Source of the DNA: Pseudomonas sp. stari2
GTDB lineage: Bacteria; Pseudomonadota; Gammaproteobacteria; Pseudomonadales; Pseudomonadaceae
Assembly (NCBI RefSeq): GCF_040760005.1
Contig: NZ_CP099760.1
Span: 2,785,501 to 2,849,500, forward strand
DNA length: 64,000 nt
Direction: 5' to 3'
Numbering within the stretch: position 1 is the stretch's first letter; each line of letters starts with the position of its first letter. Below, in pieces: positions 51,722-60,890 of the stretch. The position numbers and the translations under genes are program-made. The notes beneath the pieces were generated by a model. That model saw only the letters and a program-made list of their open reading frames with translations. It did no database searches and was not told where the DNA came from.

Positions 51722-52561
51722 TCAGTCTAGATCAGCAGCCTCATGTCGCTCCGGCACCTGGCTCGCCTCATCGCCCCAGGTCCGATTGACGCGTTGCCCA
51801 CGAATGACCGCAGGCCGTTTGGCGATGCCCTCGGCCCAGCGTTGCACATGAGTGTATTCGTGCGCCGACAGGAATTCGGCCGCGCCGTACACGTTGTTGC
51901 GCACCAGTTGCCCGTACCACGGCCAGACCGCGATATCGGCGATGGTGTAGCTCTCGCCGGCAAGGTAAGGACTCTCGGCAAGACGTCGGTCGAGCACATC
52001 CAGCTGACGTTTGGCTTCCATGGTGAAACGGTCGATCGGGTATTCGAGTTTCTCCGGCGCATAGGCATAAAAGTGCCCGAAGCCGCCGCCCAGATAGGGC
52101 GCCGAGCCCATCTGCCAGAACAGCCAGTTCAGGGTTTCGGTGCGGCCGGCGAGATCGGTGGGCAGGAAGGCGCCAAATTTCTCGGCGAGGTAAAGCAGGA
52201 TTGAGCCCGACTCGAAAACCCGGATGGCCGGCTCGACACTTCGATCAAGCAGTGCCGGAATCTTGGAGTTCGGGTTGATCTCAACGAAGCCGCTGGAAAA
52301 CTGATCGCCTTCACCGATGCGGATCAGCCAGGCATCGTATTCGGCCCCTGTGTGCCCGAGGGCCAGCAACTCTTCCAGCAGGATGGTGACCTTGACGCCG
52401 TTGGGCGTGGCCAGCGAGTACAACTGCAATGGATGCTTGCCGACAGGCAGGATTTTGTCATGGGTCGGTCCGGCAATCGGGCGATTGATGTTGGCGAACT
52501 GGCCGCCGGACGGAGCGCTGTGTTTCCAGACTTTGGGTGGTACGTAAGGCGCTTTGCTCAT
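51722..52561 (-). CDS. yghU: YghU-type glutathione S-transferase (disulfide-bond oxidoreductase)
   Basis: A 279-residue nu-class glutathione transferase of the YghU/YfcG group, which binds two glutathiones and has GSH-dependent disulfide reductase activity. The N-terminal extension before the thioredoxin fold (PPKVWKHSAPSGGQFANINR, then PTHDKILPVGKHPLQLYSLA) is typical of YghU. The GSH site shows NPNSKIPALL and ESGSILLYLAE, and the helical C-domain contains YTIADIAVWPWYG. ATG 52561 is the start that fits the family; the frame upstream to 52678 lacks homology. An imperfect GC hairpin (52598-52622) lies in its leader. It sits between proP and glcD, all on the minus strand. Confidence 0.93.
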   Translation of the reverse strand: MSKAPYVPPKVWKHSAPSGGQFANINRPIAGPTHDKILPVGKHPLQLYSLATPNGVKVTILLEELLALGHTGAEYDAWLIRIGEGDQFSSGFVEINPNSKIPALLDRSVEPAIRVFESGSILLYLAEKFGAFLPTDLAGRTETLNWLFWQMGSAPYLGGGFGHFYAYAPEKLEYPIDRFTMEAKRQLDVLDRRLAESPYLAGESYTIADIAVWPWYGQLVRNNVYGAAEFLSAHEYTHVQRWAEGIAKRPAVIRGQRVNRTWGDEASQVPERHEAADLD

Positions 52562-52690
52562 GAAACGGACCTCATCGTCAGGTTGCTGAAGGGGCGTGAG
52601 CCGGCGGAAAAAAAACCGGCTCCTGACGAACAGAACACCACAGAAGGGCGTTTGAATTCCACCCTGTTGTCCCATCAACTCTTTATATCG

Positions 52691-54190
52691 TTATTCGATT
52701 CGCGGGTGCTGCTGCACAAGGTGCTCGCGTTTGGCCTCCAGCGCGGCGATTTCGGCGTCGATGTCTTCGATCTTCTGTTCGATGTTGTCGTGGTGTTCCT
52801 GCAGCAGTTCCTTGGCTTCTTCGATATCGGAGGCCGCAGGTGCTGCGCCGCGTAGCGGTTTGTTGGCGGTTTCCTTCATGGTCACACCGGTGATCAGCCC
52901 GATGATGGCGGTCACCATCAGGTAATAGGCCGGCATGTACAGGTTCTGGGTGCTTTCCACCAGCCAGGCGACGACGGTCGGCGTCACACCGGCGATCAGC
53001 ACCGAGACGTTGAAGGCACTGGCCAGCGCGCTGTAGCGAATGTGAGTCGGGAACATCGCCGGCAGCGTAGAGGCCATGACACCAATGAAAAAGTTGAGTA
53101 CCACGGCCAGTATCAGCAGGCCGGAAAAGATCAGGCCGATCTTGCCGCTGTTGATCAGCATGAACGCGGGAATGGCGAGGATGAACAGACCGATGCTGCC
53201 GAAGATGATGAAGGGACGACGGCCGATCTTGTCGCTGATGAAACCGATCGCAGGCTGCACGAACAGCATGCCGACCATGATCGCGATGATGATCAGCACC
53301 CCGCGATTTTCGCTGTAGTGCAAGTTGTGCGACAGGTAGCTCGGCATATAGGTGAGCAGCATGTAGTAGGTGACGTTGGTTGCCGCCACCACGCCGATGC
53401 AGGTCATCAGGCTGCGCCAGTGTTTGGTGGCGACTTCCTTGAACGACACTTTCGGGCCGCCGGCCAGGCCTTCGCGGTCACCTTGTTCAAGCTTTTCGAC
53501 ATGCTGCTGAAACGCGGGGGTTTCTTCGAGCGCATGGCGCAGGTAGAGACCGATCATGCCCAGCGGCAAGGCGAGGAAGAAGGGCAGGCGCCAGCCCCAT
53601 TCCTGGAATTTTTCTTCGCCGATGATCGTGGAAATCAACACCACCACGCCGGCGCCGAGGACGAAACCGGCGATGGAACCGAAGTCCAGCCAGCTGCCGA
53701 GGAAACCGCGTTTGCGATCCGGCGCGTACTCAGCCACGAAAATCGAAGCACCGGTGTATTCGCCTCCGACCGAAAATCCCTGGGCCATTTTCGCCAGCAG
53801 CAGAAGGATCGGTGCCCAGATGCCGATCGAGGCATAGGACGGGATCAACCCGATGGCAAAGGTGCTGAGCGACATGATCACGATGGTCGCCGCGAGAACT
53901 TTCTGCCGTCCGTACTTGTCCCCCAGCGCACCGAAGAACAGTCCGCCCAGCGGCCGGATCAGGAACGGCACCGAGAAGGTTGCCAGTGCCGCGATCATCT
54001 GTACGCCGGGATCGGCGCCGGGGAAGAAGACCTTGCCCAGCACGTAGGCAACGAAGCCGTAGACGCCGAAGTCGAACCACTCCATCGCGTTGCCCAGTGC
54101 AGCGGCCGTAATGGCTTTGCGCATCTTGGCGTCGTCGACAATGGTGATGTCTTTCAGTCCGATCGGGCTGACGTTTTCCTTTGGTTCCAT
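52691..54190 (-). CDS. proP: ProP-type MFS transporter (proline/glycine betaine: H+ symporter)
   Basis: A 499-residue MFS permease of the metabolite:H+ symporter family with 12 predicted helices. Visible motifs are NAMEWFDFGVYGF in helix 1, the loop 2-3 motif GALGDKYGRQKVL, and the loop 8-9 motif GFISDKIGRRP. Like E. coli ProP (500 aa) it ends in a charged helical tail (residues about 455-499, with heptad-like EAKELLQEHHDNIEQKIEDI) that can form a coiled coil linked to osmosensing. This tail distinguishes it from citrate or shikimate relatives. ATG 54190 is chosen over upstream in-frame codons because homology begins there. Substrate is assigned by family similarity. Confidence 0.88.
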   Translation of the reverse strand: MEPKENVSPIGLKDITIVDDAKMRKAITAAALGNAMEWFDFGVYGFVAYVLGKVFFPGADPGVQMIAALATFSVPFLIRPLGGLFFGALGDKYGRQKVLAATIVIMSLSTFAIGLIPSYASIGIWAPILLLLAKMAQGFSVGGEYTGASIFVAEYAPDRKRGFLGSWLDFGSIAGFVLGAGVVVLISTIIGEEKFQEWGWRLPFFLALPLGMIGLYLRHALEETPAFQQHVEKLEQGDREGLAGGPKVSFKEVATKHWRSLMTCIGVVAATNVTYYMLLTYMPSYLSHNLHYSENRGVLIIIAIMVGMLFVQPAIGFISDKIGRRPFIIFGSIGLFILAIPAFMLINSGKIGLIFSGLLILAVVLNFFIGVMASTLPAMFPTHIRYSALASAFNVSVLIAGVTPTVVAWLVESTQNLYMPAYYLMVTAIIGLITGVTMKETANKPLRGAAPAASDIEEAKELLQEHHDNIEQKIEDIDAEIAALEAKREHLVQQHPRIE

Positions 54191-54332
54191 GGGATTCACT
54201 CTGCATCTGATCTGTCTTTGTGCAAACCGCGCGGCCCGGTGAGGCTTTAGCCAGAGCGGTTTGCCGTGACCGATGCCATCTCTGTGATGGCACGGTTTCT
54301 TCCTGATCAGATACAAGTGGACACGAAAAAAT

Positions 54333-55178
54333 TCACCACTGATTTGGTTTTTTGCCAATGGCCGGATTGTGACGCGATCCTGCGCGCAATTGTGCCGGAC
54401 TCACGCCAAGTCGCTGCTTGAACGCACTGGTCATGTGCGCCTGGGAATTGAAACCGCAGGCGAGGGCGATTTCCGCCAGGCTGGCCGTGGAGTCGCGCAT
54501 CAGCGCTCGAGCGCGGGCCAATCGCCGGTCGATCAGGTAGCTATGGGGGCTTTTGCCGGTGGCCTGTTTGAAGGCGCGAATGAAATAGCCTTCGGACAAT
54601 TCCAGCAGTTGCGCCATGGTTTGAATGCCGAGCGGACCGTCGAGGCCGGCGTCGATGAATTCGTCGAGCAGGCGCATTCGGTTGCCAGTCATCGCGACTT
54701 GGCACGGTGACCTGTCTTTACCTTCGACGCGCTCGGCCAATGCGAGCGCCCAGGTTTCCCAGTCATCGTCCACTGAAGCATTCAACAAGGCACGGCGCAT
54801 TCGCGAAGCAAGGTGAATGGCCTGCGAGTCGATGCGATTATTGAATGCTTGCTCACCTGCCAGCGCAATGCCGTCGGTGCGGACCACCCGCAGGTATTCA
54901 CCACCCATCGGTGACTCGGACATCACGTCACAACCGACAGGCACAAACGCCAATCCATTGGGCATGGCATCGAAGGGGCGAACCCGGTCGCTGCCAATGG
55001 CGTGTACGCCGCGCTGGCTGTCGAAGGCAAAACCGATGGCCGACTGCGCCGCCACATAGCGCGTCGCGTACGCGGCACCGGGCAGCAATTCGATTGCCCA
55101 CGGGCCGGTCTCGATACGACGGACCGGTTCCGGGGCAACGGGTGATGGCTGGCGGTTGCGATGGCTCATGAACGCCAT
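54333..55178 (-). CDS. AraC-family transcriptional regulator
   Basis: A regulator of about 281 residues with a C-terminal AraC/XylS double HTH: LLELSEGYFIRAFKQATGKS in the first motif and IALACGFNSQAHMTSAFKQR in the second. The N-terminal two thirds resemble no effector domain I can name. It is divergent from the dehydratase-like gene at 55274 across about 95 nt, so it probably controls that gene and itself. Possible starts are ATG 55178 and ATG 55169; neither has a strong Shine-Dalgarno sequence. The proP gene lies downstream in the same direction but 142 nt away. Confidence 0.85.
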   Translation of the reverse strand: MAFMSHRNRQPSPVAPEPVRRIETGPWAIELLPGAAYATRYVAAQSAIGFAFDSQRGVHAIGSDRVRPFDAMPNGLAFVPVGCDVMSESPMGGEYLRVVRTDGIALAGEQAFNNRIDSQAIHLASRMRRALLNASVDDDWETWALALAERVEGKDRSPCQVAMTGNRMRLLDEFIDAGLDGPLGIQTMAQLLELSEGYFIRAFKQATGKSPHSYLIDRRLARARALMRDSTASLAEIALACGFNSQAHMTSAFKQRLGVSPAQLRAGSRHNPAIGKKPNQW

Positions 55179-55273
55179 AGTAGTGAAGAGCCGGGACAAA
55201 AGTCAGGTCAGTTTTTTGAAAGCCGACGTGATGTGCCTGTGCCTAGACTGGGGTCACGCACAAGGAGATTCCC

Positions 55274-56230
55274 ATGCATTCACTCACTCGCGAAGACATC
55301 GAACAGGCTGCCCGCCAGGTTTACCAGGTCATGCCGGCCACTGCCCAATACCGCTGGCCATTGCTGGCCGAGCGGCTGGGCTGCACGGTGTGGGTCAAGC
55401 ACGAAAACCATACACCCACCGGCGCGTTCAAGGTGCGCGGCGGCATCACCTTCATGCACTGGCTGCGCCGCGAACATCCCAACGTCAAAGGCATTGTCTC
55501 CGCGACGCGTGGCAATCACGGGCAGAGCCTTGCGCTGGCAGCCAGTGCAGTCGGATTGAAGGCGTTGATCGTGGTGCCTGAGGGCAATTCGCTGGAAAAG
55601 AACAACGCCATGCGCGGCTTTGGCGGCGAAGTGGTCGAGTACGGGCGGGATTTCGACGAGGCCCGTGAGGAAGCGGCGCGCCTGGCGCTGGAACATGGAC
55701 TTTATCTGGTGCCACCGTTCCACACCGAACTGGTCAAGGGCGTGGCGACCTACGCGCTGGAACTGTTCAGCGCGACACCGGATCTGCACACCGTCTACGT
55801 TCCCATCGGCTGCGGCTCAGGCATTTGTGGCGTGATCGCCGCCCGCGATGCGCTGGGGCGGGATACCCAGGTCGTAGGTGTAGTGTCGACCGAAGCGGCC
55901 GCCGCCAAGTTGTCCTTCGCGGCGAAAACGATCTGCGAGACCGCCTCGGCCAATACCTTTGCCGACGGGCTGGCCGTGCGCAAGCCGATTGCCGAGGCGT
56001 TCGATGTCTATGGGGCCGGTGCTGCACGAATCGTGTCCGTCAGCGAGAGCGAAATCGCCGAAGCCATGCGCGTGTATTACACCGATACCCACAACCTCGC
56101 CGAAGGTGCCGGCGCCGCCGCGCTGGCCGCATTGATGCAGGAGCGGGACAGGATGCAGGGCAAAAAGGTCGGGGTGATTCTGTCTGGAGGCAACATCGAC
56201 CGGTCGGTGTATGCGCGAGTGATCGGCTGA
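55274..56230 (+). CDS. Threonine/serine dehydratase-like PLP enzyme
   Basis: A 318-residue fold-type II PLP enzyme related to catabolic threonine dehydratase. The PLP lysine is Lys53 in PTGAFKVRGG, the substrate loop SATRGNHGQSLA follows, and the phosphate-binding glycine loop is GCGSGICG (179-186). LSGGNID near the C-terminus completes the cofactor site. It lacks the C-terminal ACT regulatory domains of the biosynthetic enzyme IlvA, so a catabolic role (Thr/Ser, or a hydroxy-amino acid such as 3-hydroxyaspartate) is likely. AAGGAG precedes ATG 55274. It is divergent from an AraC regulator. Exact substrate cannot be told from sequence. Confidence 0.85.
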   Translation: MHSLTREDIEQAARQVYQVMPATAQYRWPLLAERLGCTVWVKHENHTPTGAFKVRGGITFMHWLRREHPNVKGIVSATRGNHGQSLALAASAVGLKALIVVPEGNSLEKNNAMRGFGGEVVEYGRDFDEAREEAARLALEHGLYLVPPFHTELVKGVATYALELFSATPDLHTVYVPIGCGSGICGVIAARDALGRDTQVVGVVSTEAAAAKLSFAAKTICETASANTFADGLAVRKPIAEAFDVYGAGAARIVSVSESEIAEAMRVYYTDTHNLAEGAGAAALAALMQERDRMQGKKVGVILSGGNIDRSVYARVIG

Positions 56231-56332
56231 TAGACGACGGCTGGCTGCGGGTGTCGCTTTTGCGCTTGTGATTCGCCCTGAGTACCCCTTATAAGTTCGA
56301 CTTTCACTTTCGATATAAAAAGGGTGTCACGC

Positions 56333-57877
56333 ATGAGCAAAGCCTGGAACGAAGGTTATTTCACCGACGAAGGCTACACCTACGGGTATAGCCGGGAGAT
56401 CAATCCGGTTTTCCAGCGCTATTGTTTGTTGTTGCGTGGTTTCGCCACGCTGGAGAGCACCGACGGCTATCACTGCGAGCTGGGTTTTGGCCAGGGCGTT
56501 TCGATCAATATCCATGCGGCGGGTAATCCGGGCACCTACGTCGGTACGGATTTCCATCCGGGCCAGGCCGCCCATGCCATCGGGCTGGCGAACGACTGGG
56601 GCAGCGATGCGCGGCTGTATGACGACAGCTTCGAGCAACTGCTGGCCCGCCATGACCTGCCGCAGTTCGACAGCATCAGCCTGCACGGCATCTGGACCTG
56701 GGTCAGTCGTGACAACCACAAGTTGATCGTCGAGTTTGCCCGTCGTCATCTCAAACCGGGCGGTCATGTATACATCAGCTACAACTGCTTCCCGGGCTGG
56801 TCGCCGCTGGCACCGTTGCGCCAGTTGTTCAGCCTGCATGACCGCTTCGCCACACAAACGTCTGCTCGCCCGGATCAGCGTATCGATGCTGCGCTGCAGT
56901 TCTCCGAAGCATTGTTGGCGGCCAATCCGAACTATGCCAATTCGGCGCCTCACCTGGACGCCAAGCTCCAGAGCATCAAAGGCCAGAATCGCCAATACGT
57001 CGCCCATGAATACTTCAACCGCGACTGGAATTGCATGTATTTCACCGACGTGGTCGATGCCCTGGCCCCGGCCAAGCTCGACTACGCCACCACCGCCGTT
57101 CCGCTGGACACGGTGGACCCGCTCAACCTGAGCGCCGAAGGCATGGACTTTCTGGAAGGCATCGAGCATCCGGTCATGCGCGAGCAGGCGCGTGATTACT
57201 TCGTCAACCAGAACTTCCGCCGTGACCTCTACGTGCGCGGGGCCAACCGGCTGTCCGCCAGCGAGCACCGCGAACGCATGCTCAGTACCCGTTTTGTCCT
57301 GATGCAACTGGCAGACAGTGTCGCGGGCAGCGTCACGGGGCCCGCAGGCTCAGCCACGTTGCAGGCAGAGATTTACGGCCCGGTGCTCGATGCGTTGGCG
57401 GACGACGGCTACGTGCCGAAAACCCTGCGCCACTTGCTGGAGGCTTCGCCTTCGCTGAGTTTTGGCGATGTGGAGCAGGCCATCAATGTGTTGATCGCTA
57501 TGGGGGCCGTGGCGCCATGCCAGAGTGAAGCGGCCGAGAAGCTGGCGCAGACACGCTGCAATACGCTCAATCTACAACTGTGCAGACGCTCGCTGTTCGA
57601 TCACAAAATCCAGGTCTTGGCCAGTCCGGTGACGGGTGGTGGCGTGACAGTCAGCCGATTCCAGCAGTTGTTCCTGATATCGATCAAACAAGGCAAGACC
57701 CGCCCAGCCGAGTGGGCATTGCTGGCGTGGGGCATCATTGGCGGCCAAGGTGAAGGACTGCTCAAGGACGGCAAAGCGCTGACGACTGCCGAGGAAAATA
57801 TTGCCGAGCTGACCGAACAGGCCGAGGCGTTTGCCGGGCAGTCGCTGATCATTCTCAAGGCGCTGAAAATCGTCTAG
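56333..57877 (+). CDS. SAM-dependent methyltransferase with methyltransferase-regulatory domain
   Basis: A 514-residue cytosolic protein. The N-terminal ~230 residues form a Rossmann methyltransferase: the motif I region CELGFGQGVSINIHA, then the acidic motif II region YVGTDFHPGQ, and HLKPGGHVYISYNCFPGW at motif IV-VI. Residues of about 230-310 fit the MethyTransf_Reg domain (PF10119) with VAHEYFNRDWNCMYFTDV. The C-terminal part of about 200 residues is a helical region without a named function. Proteins of this type occur as orphan or glycosylation-linked methyltransferases; the substrate is unknown. ATG 56333 is preferred to GTG 56324 because AAAAAGGG precedes it. It is probably a single-gene unit; 198 nt with no gene follow. 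Confidence 0.75.
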   Translation: MSKAWNEGYFTDEGYTYGYSREINPVFQRYCLLLRGFATLESTDGYHCELGFGQGVSINIHAAGNPGTYVGTDFHPGQAAHAIGLANDWGSDARLYDDSFEQLLARHDLPQFDSISLHGIWTWVSRDNHKLIVEFARRHLKPGGHVYISYNCFPGWSPLAPLRQLFSLHDRFATQTSARPDQRIDAALQFSEALLAANPNYANSAPHLDAKLQSIKGQNRQYVAHEYFNRDWNCMYFTDVVDALAPAKLDYATTAVPLDTVDPLNLSAEGMDFLEGIEHPVMREQARDYFVNQNFRRDLYVRGANRLSASEHRERMLSTRFVLMQLADSVAGSVTGPAGSATLQAEIYGPVLDALADDGYVPKTLRHLLEASPSLSFGDVEQAINVLIAMGAVAPCQSEAAEKLAQTRCNTLNLQLCRRSLFDHKIQVLASPVTGGGVTVSRFQQLFLISIKQGKTRPAEWALLAWGIIGGQGEGLLKDGKALTTAEENIAELTEQAEAFAGQSLIILKALKIV

Positions 57878-58075
57878 CGGCAAAAAAGTCTTATGGGGTC
57901 CGGTTTTTTCATCGAGCCGTCCGATCATCGAACAGTTCATCGGGGGCCCGACACGCCGTTGCTGCGTCTTCGATGGACTGCTTGTATCCTGCGCAGCCCG
58001 GGACATACGGTCGCTGTTGTGGCCCCGGTCCGACAACGGCCGTGACGGAAAACGGACTTTCCAAAAGGTACTGAT

Positions 58076-59611
58076 GTGAAGCGTGATACCCACCTCGTGA
58101 TGCTGTTGCTGTTTATCATCGGTTGCTCCCTGGCGTCGCTGACCATCTGGAAGGTGCTGAGCTCCCGGGAGCGGGCGCTGGACGAGGTGAACGTCCACGG
58201 GTTGAACCTGACCCAGGCGCTCGCGACCTATTCCGAAGGCATCGTTCGGCAAAGCTCGCTGCTCTTGCTCGGGCTCGTCGAGCGTCTGGAAACCGAGGGC
58301 AGCGGCCCCGCGCAGATCGAACGGCTGAATGCGCTGGTCAACCGTCAGCAACCGCTGATGCCGCAGCTCAGTGGCATCACCGTCTACGATAATCGCGGCC
58401 ACTGGCTGATGTCCTCCAACCGACCGATTCCGGCCGGGGTCAACAGCAGTGACCGGGACTATTTCATCCATCACCGTGACGATCCTTCCCGCGAGCCCTT
58501 CATCGGCCCGCCCATCCGTAGCCGCTCGAATCAGGAGTGGGTGATTACCGTCAGTCGCCGCTTCAATGACGCGCGCGGAGAGTTCGCCGGTGTGGTGGCG
58601 GTCACCCTGGGGGTCGAAAACTTCCTGCGACTGTTCGGCAAGCTCGACGTGGGGCAGGAAGGCGCCATCGGTCTGTCCTACACCGACGGTACGCTGCTGG
58701 TGCGTTATCCCTTTCGCGAACAGGACATGGGGCGCAATTTCTCCAAGTCGCCCATTTATGCGAAGTACCTGGTGGATCAGTCGGTGGGCACCGCGTCCTT
58801 CACGTCCAGCCTCGACGGGGTGGAGCGGCTCTACGCGTTTCGCAAGAGTGAAAAGCTGCCGCTGATCACCACGGTCGCGCTCGGCAAGCGCGAAGCACTG
58901 GCGGCGTGGCGGCTGGAGGCGCTGCTGTCGATCGTGGTGGTCGCATCGTTGCTGGGGCTCACTGGCGTGATCGGCTGGTTTCTCATTCGTGATATACGTC
59001 GACGGACCCAGGTGGAAGGGGAGTTGCGGCTCACTCAACAGCAGTTGCTGGGATCAAACCGGCAGCTGGAATTGTTGGCGATGAAGGACGCGCTGACGGG
59101 CCTCGCCAATCGTCGCTGTTTCGATGAAACACTGGCCATGGAAGCGCGCCGTGCTCAACGTGACAGGACATCGCTGGCCTTGCTGATGATCGATATCGAC
59201 TACTTCAAGCTGTTCAACGATTCCCAAGGGCATGTTGCCGGCGACGCCTGCCTTCAACGGGTGGGAAAAGTGCTTGAAGCCTGTGTGCGGCGACCGTCGG
59301 ATCTGGTGGCACGCTATGGCGGGGAAGAGGTGGCGATCATCATGCCCGACACCGATGGCGAGGGGGCGTCGGTCGTGGCACAACTGATTCTGGAGCGACT
59401 GACGCAAGAGCACATTGCTCACCCGGCGAGCCCGTTCGGTCGGGTGACGGTCAGTATCGGCGTCACCGCGGCGGCGGGTCCACAACTGGCCGTGGTGCAA
59501 GCGCTGATCGAGACGGCAGATCAGGCGCTGTATCAGGCGAAGACCACAGGGCGGAACCGGATGGCAAGGGTAGCTCCCGGCGACAGTTCCCGTTCACCAC
59601 TGCCAGTGTGA
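58076..59611 (+). CDS. Membrane diguanylate cyclase with periplasmic Cache-type sensor
   Basis: A 511-residue protein with TM1 (about residues 8-27), a periplasmic PDC/Cache-like sensor (about 28-285, containing DNRGHWLMSSNRPIPAG and SSDRDYFIHHR), TM2 (about 283-307) and a C-terminal GGDEF domain. The active-site motif is GGEEV (415-419), a functional variant. RPSD (406-409) lies five residues before it and matches the RxxD inhibitory I-site. It should therefore make cyclic-di-GMP in response to an extracytoplasmic small ligand and be product-inhibited. The start is GTG 58076 with AAAGG at good spacing; no better ATG exists. It is convergent with the nemA gene. Confidence 0.9.
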   Translation: MKRDTHLVMLLLFIIGCSLASLTIWKVLSSRERALDEVNVHGLNLTQALATYSEGIVRQSSLLLLGLVERLETEGSGPAQIERLNALVNRQQPLMPQLSGITVYDNRGHWLMSSNRPIPAGVNSSDRDYFIHHRDDPSREPFIGPPIRSRSNQEWVITVSRRFNDARGEFAGVVAVTLGVENFLRLFGKLDVGQEGAIGLSYTDGTLLVRYPFREQDMGRNFSKSPIYAKYLVDQSVGTASFTSSLDGVERLYAFRKSEKLPLITTVALGKREALAAWRLEALLSIVVVASLLGLTGVIGWFLIRDIRRRTQVEGELRLTQQQLLGSNRQLELLAMKDALTGLANRRCFDETLAMEARRAQRDRTSLALLMIDIDYFKLFNDSQGHVAGDACLQRVGKVLEACVRRPSDLVARYGGEEVAIIMPDTDGEGASVVAQLILERLTQEHIAHPASPFGRVTVSIGVTAAAGPQLAVVQALIETADQALYQAKTTGRNRMARVAPGDSSRSPLPV

Positions 59612-59659
59612 GCGGTGCTGAACGGGCGGGTGTTGCGCCTTACCGATAAGCGGCAGTCA

Positions 59660-60781
59660 TCACGCGTACTCGGGGTAGTCCACATACCCTTCGGCATTGC
59701 CACCGTAGACCGTGGCCGGATTCAGTGAATTCAGCGGCCAGTCATTGGCGATGCGCGCCGGCAGGTCCGGGTTGGCCATGAACGGACGACCGAAGGCCAC
59801 GAAATCCGCCAGCCCCGAATCGAGCAACTGCGCACCGGATGCTGCGGTGTAGCGTCCGGCGTAAATGATCGCGCCGCTGAAGGTGTCGCGCACTGCCTGA
59901 CGGAACGTTAGAGGCATCGCCGGGGCATCGTCCCAGTCGGCTTCGGCGATGGACAGGTAGGCGATGCCCACGTCCTGCAGCACCTTGATCGCTTCGATGT
60001 AAGTGGTGTGCGGATCTTCCTCGACCATGCCCAGGTAGGTACGCGCCTCGTCGGTGGTGGTGAACAGCGGGGCGAAACGCACACCGACTTTTTCACGACC
60101 GATGCACTCGGCAACACCAGCCACCACTTCACGTAAAAAGCGCAGGCGATTGTGCAGCGAGCCGCCGTACTGGTCGGTGCGCAGATTGCTGTGGGCCGAG
60201 ATGAACTGGTTCACCAGATAACCGTTGGCGCAGTGCAGTTCGATCCCGTCGAAACCTGCCTCCATGGCATTGCGCGCGGCCTGGATGTACAGCTGAACCA
60301 GTTCCTGCACTTCATCGGTGGTCAGTGCGCGAGGGGCGGACGGTGGCACCAGGGCGCCGGCACCAGGCGCGGTTTCGATGAACACGCTGACCCGGTCGGT
60401 GGCTACCGCAGAGGCCGAAACCGGTGCGGCACCGTCGGGTTGCAAAGCCGTATGGGACACGCGCCCCACATGCCAGAGCTGGGCGAAGATCACGCCGTCC
60501 CGGGCGTGGACAGCCTCGGTGACTTTGCGCCATCCGGCGACTTGCTCGGGGGTATGAATGCCGGGTGTCCACGCATAACCTTGGCCGCGCGGCTCGACCT
60601 GCGTGCCTTCCGTTACCAGTAAACCGGCGCCGGCGCGTTGCTGGTAATAATCGGCCATCAATTCATTGGCAACGTTGCCAGGCTGGGTGCTGCGCTGGCG
60701 GGTGAGGGGCGGCAGCACGATGCGGTTTTTCAGGGTGTGCAGACCCAAAGTGCCGGGTTTGAAGAAACTGCTGTGATTCAT
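59660..60781 (-). CDS. nemA: Old-yellow-enzyme family alkene reductase (NemA/XenB type)
   Basis: A 373-residue FMN-dependent TIM-barrel reductase that reduces activated C=C bonds of quinones, enals and maleimides, or nitro esters, with NAD(P)H. The substrate-anchoring pair His183/Asn186 is present in ELHCANGYLV, followed by HSNLRTDQYGGS. The N-terminal FMN region has KNRIVLPPLTRQR, and the C-terminal phosphate site includes VAFGRPFMANPDLP. An operator shared with nemR and the DJ-1 gene overlaps its promoter (60804-60826), so induction by electrophiles through NemR is expected. Length and motifs are normal. Confidence 0.93.
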   Translation of the reverse strand: MNHSSFFKPGTLGLHTLKNRIVLPPLTRQRSTQPGNVANELMADYYQQRAGAGLLVTEGTQVEPRGQGYAWTPGIHTPEQVAGWRKVTEAVHARDGVIFAQLWHVGRVSHTALQPDGAAPVSASAVATDRVSVFIETAPGAGALVPPSAPRALTTDEVQELVQLYIQAARNAMEAGFDGIELHCANGYLVNQFISAHSNLRTDQYGGSLHNRLRFLREVVAGVAECIGREKVGVRFAPLFTTTDEARTYLGMVEEDPHTTYIEAIKVLQDVGIAYLSIAEADWDDAPAMPLTFRQAVRDTFSGAIIYAGRYTAASGAQLLDSGLADFVAFGRPFMANPDLPARIANDWPLNSLNPATVYGGNAEGYVDYPEYA

Positions 60782-60803
60782 GGATGTGCCTTGATTGGAA
60801 TTT

Positions 60804-60826
60804 ATTAGACCAGTCGACTAGTGGTC
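60804..60826 (-). promoter_or_regulatory. NemR-type operator at the nemA promoter
   Basis: Read toward nemA the strand contains CGACTGGTCTAATA; the wider element is GACCA-N9-TGGTC (60808-60826). It overlaps a probable -10 (TCTAAT), with TTGGCC 18 nt upstream as -35. The core CGACTGGTCTA recurs at 61667-61686 and 61746-61759. Confidence 0.7.
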
Positions 60827-60831
60827 GGGCC

Positions 60832-60867
60832 AAAAAAAAAGACGCCGTGCAACACGCGCACGGCGTC
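60832..60867 (-). terminator. Terminator of the DJ-1/PfpI gene
   Basis: GACGCCGTGC (60841-60850) and GCACGGCGTC (60858-60867) form a perfect 10-bp stem, followed on the minus strand by nine T residues. It separates the DJ-1 gene from the nemA promoter. Confidence 0.9.
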
Positions 60868-60890
60868 CGGGTGGATGACGGCTGAAAATG

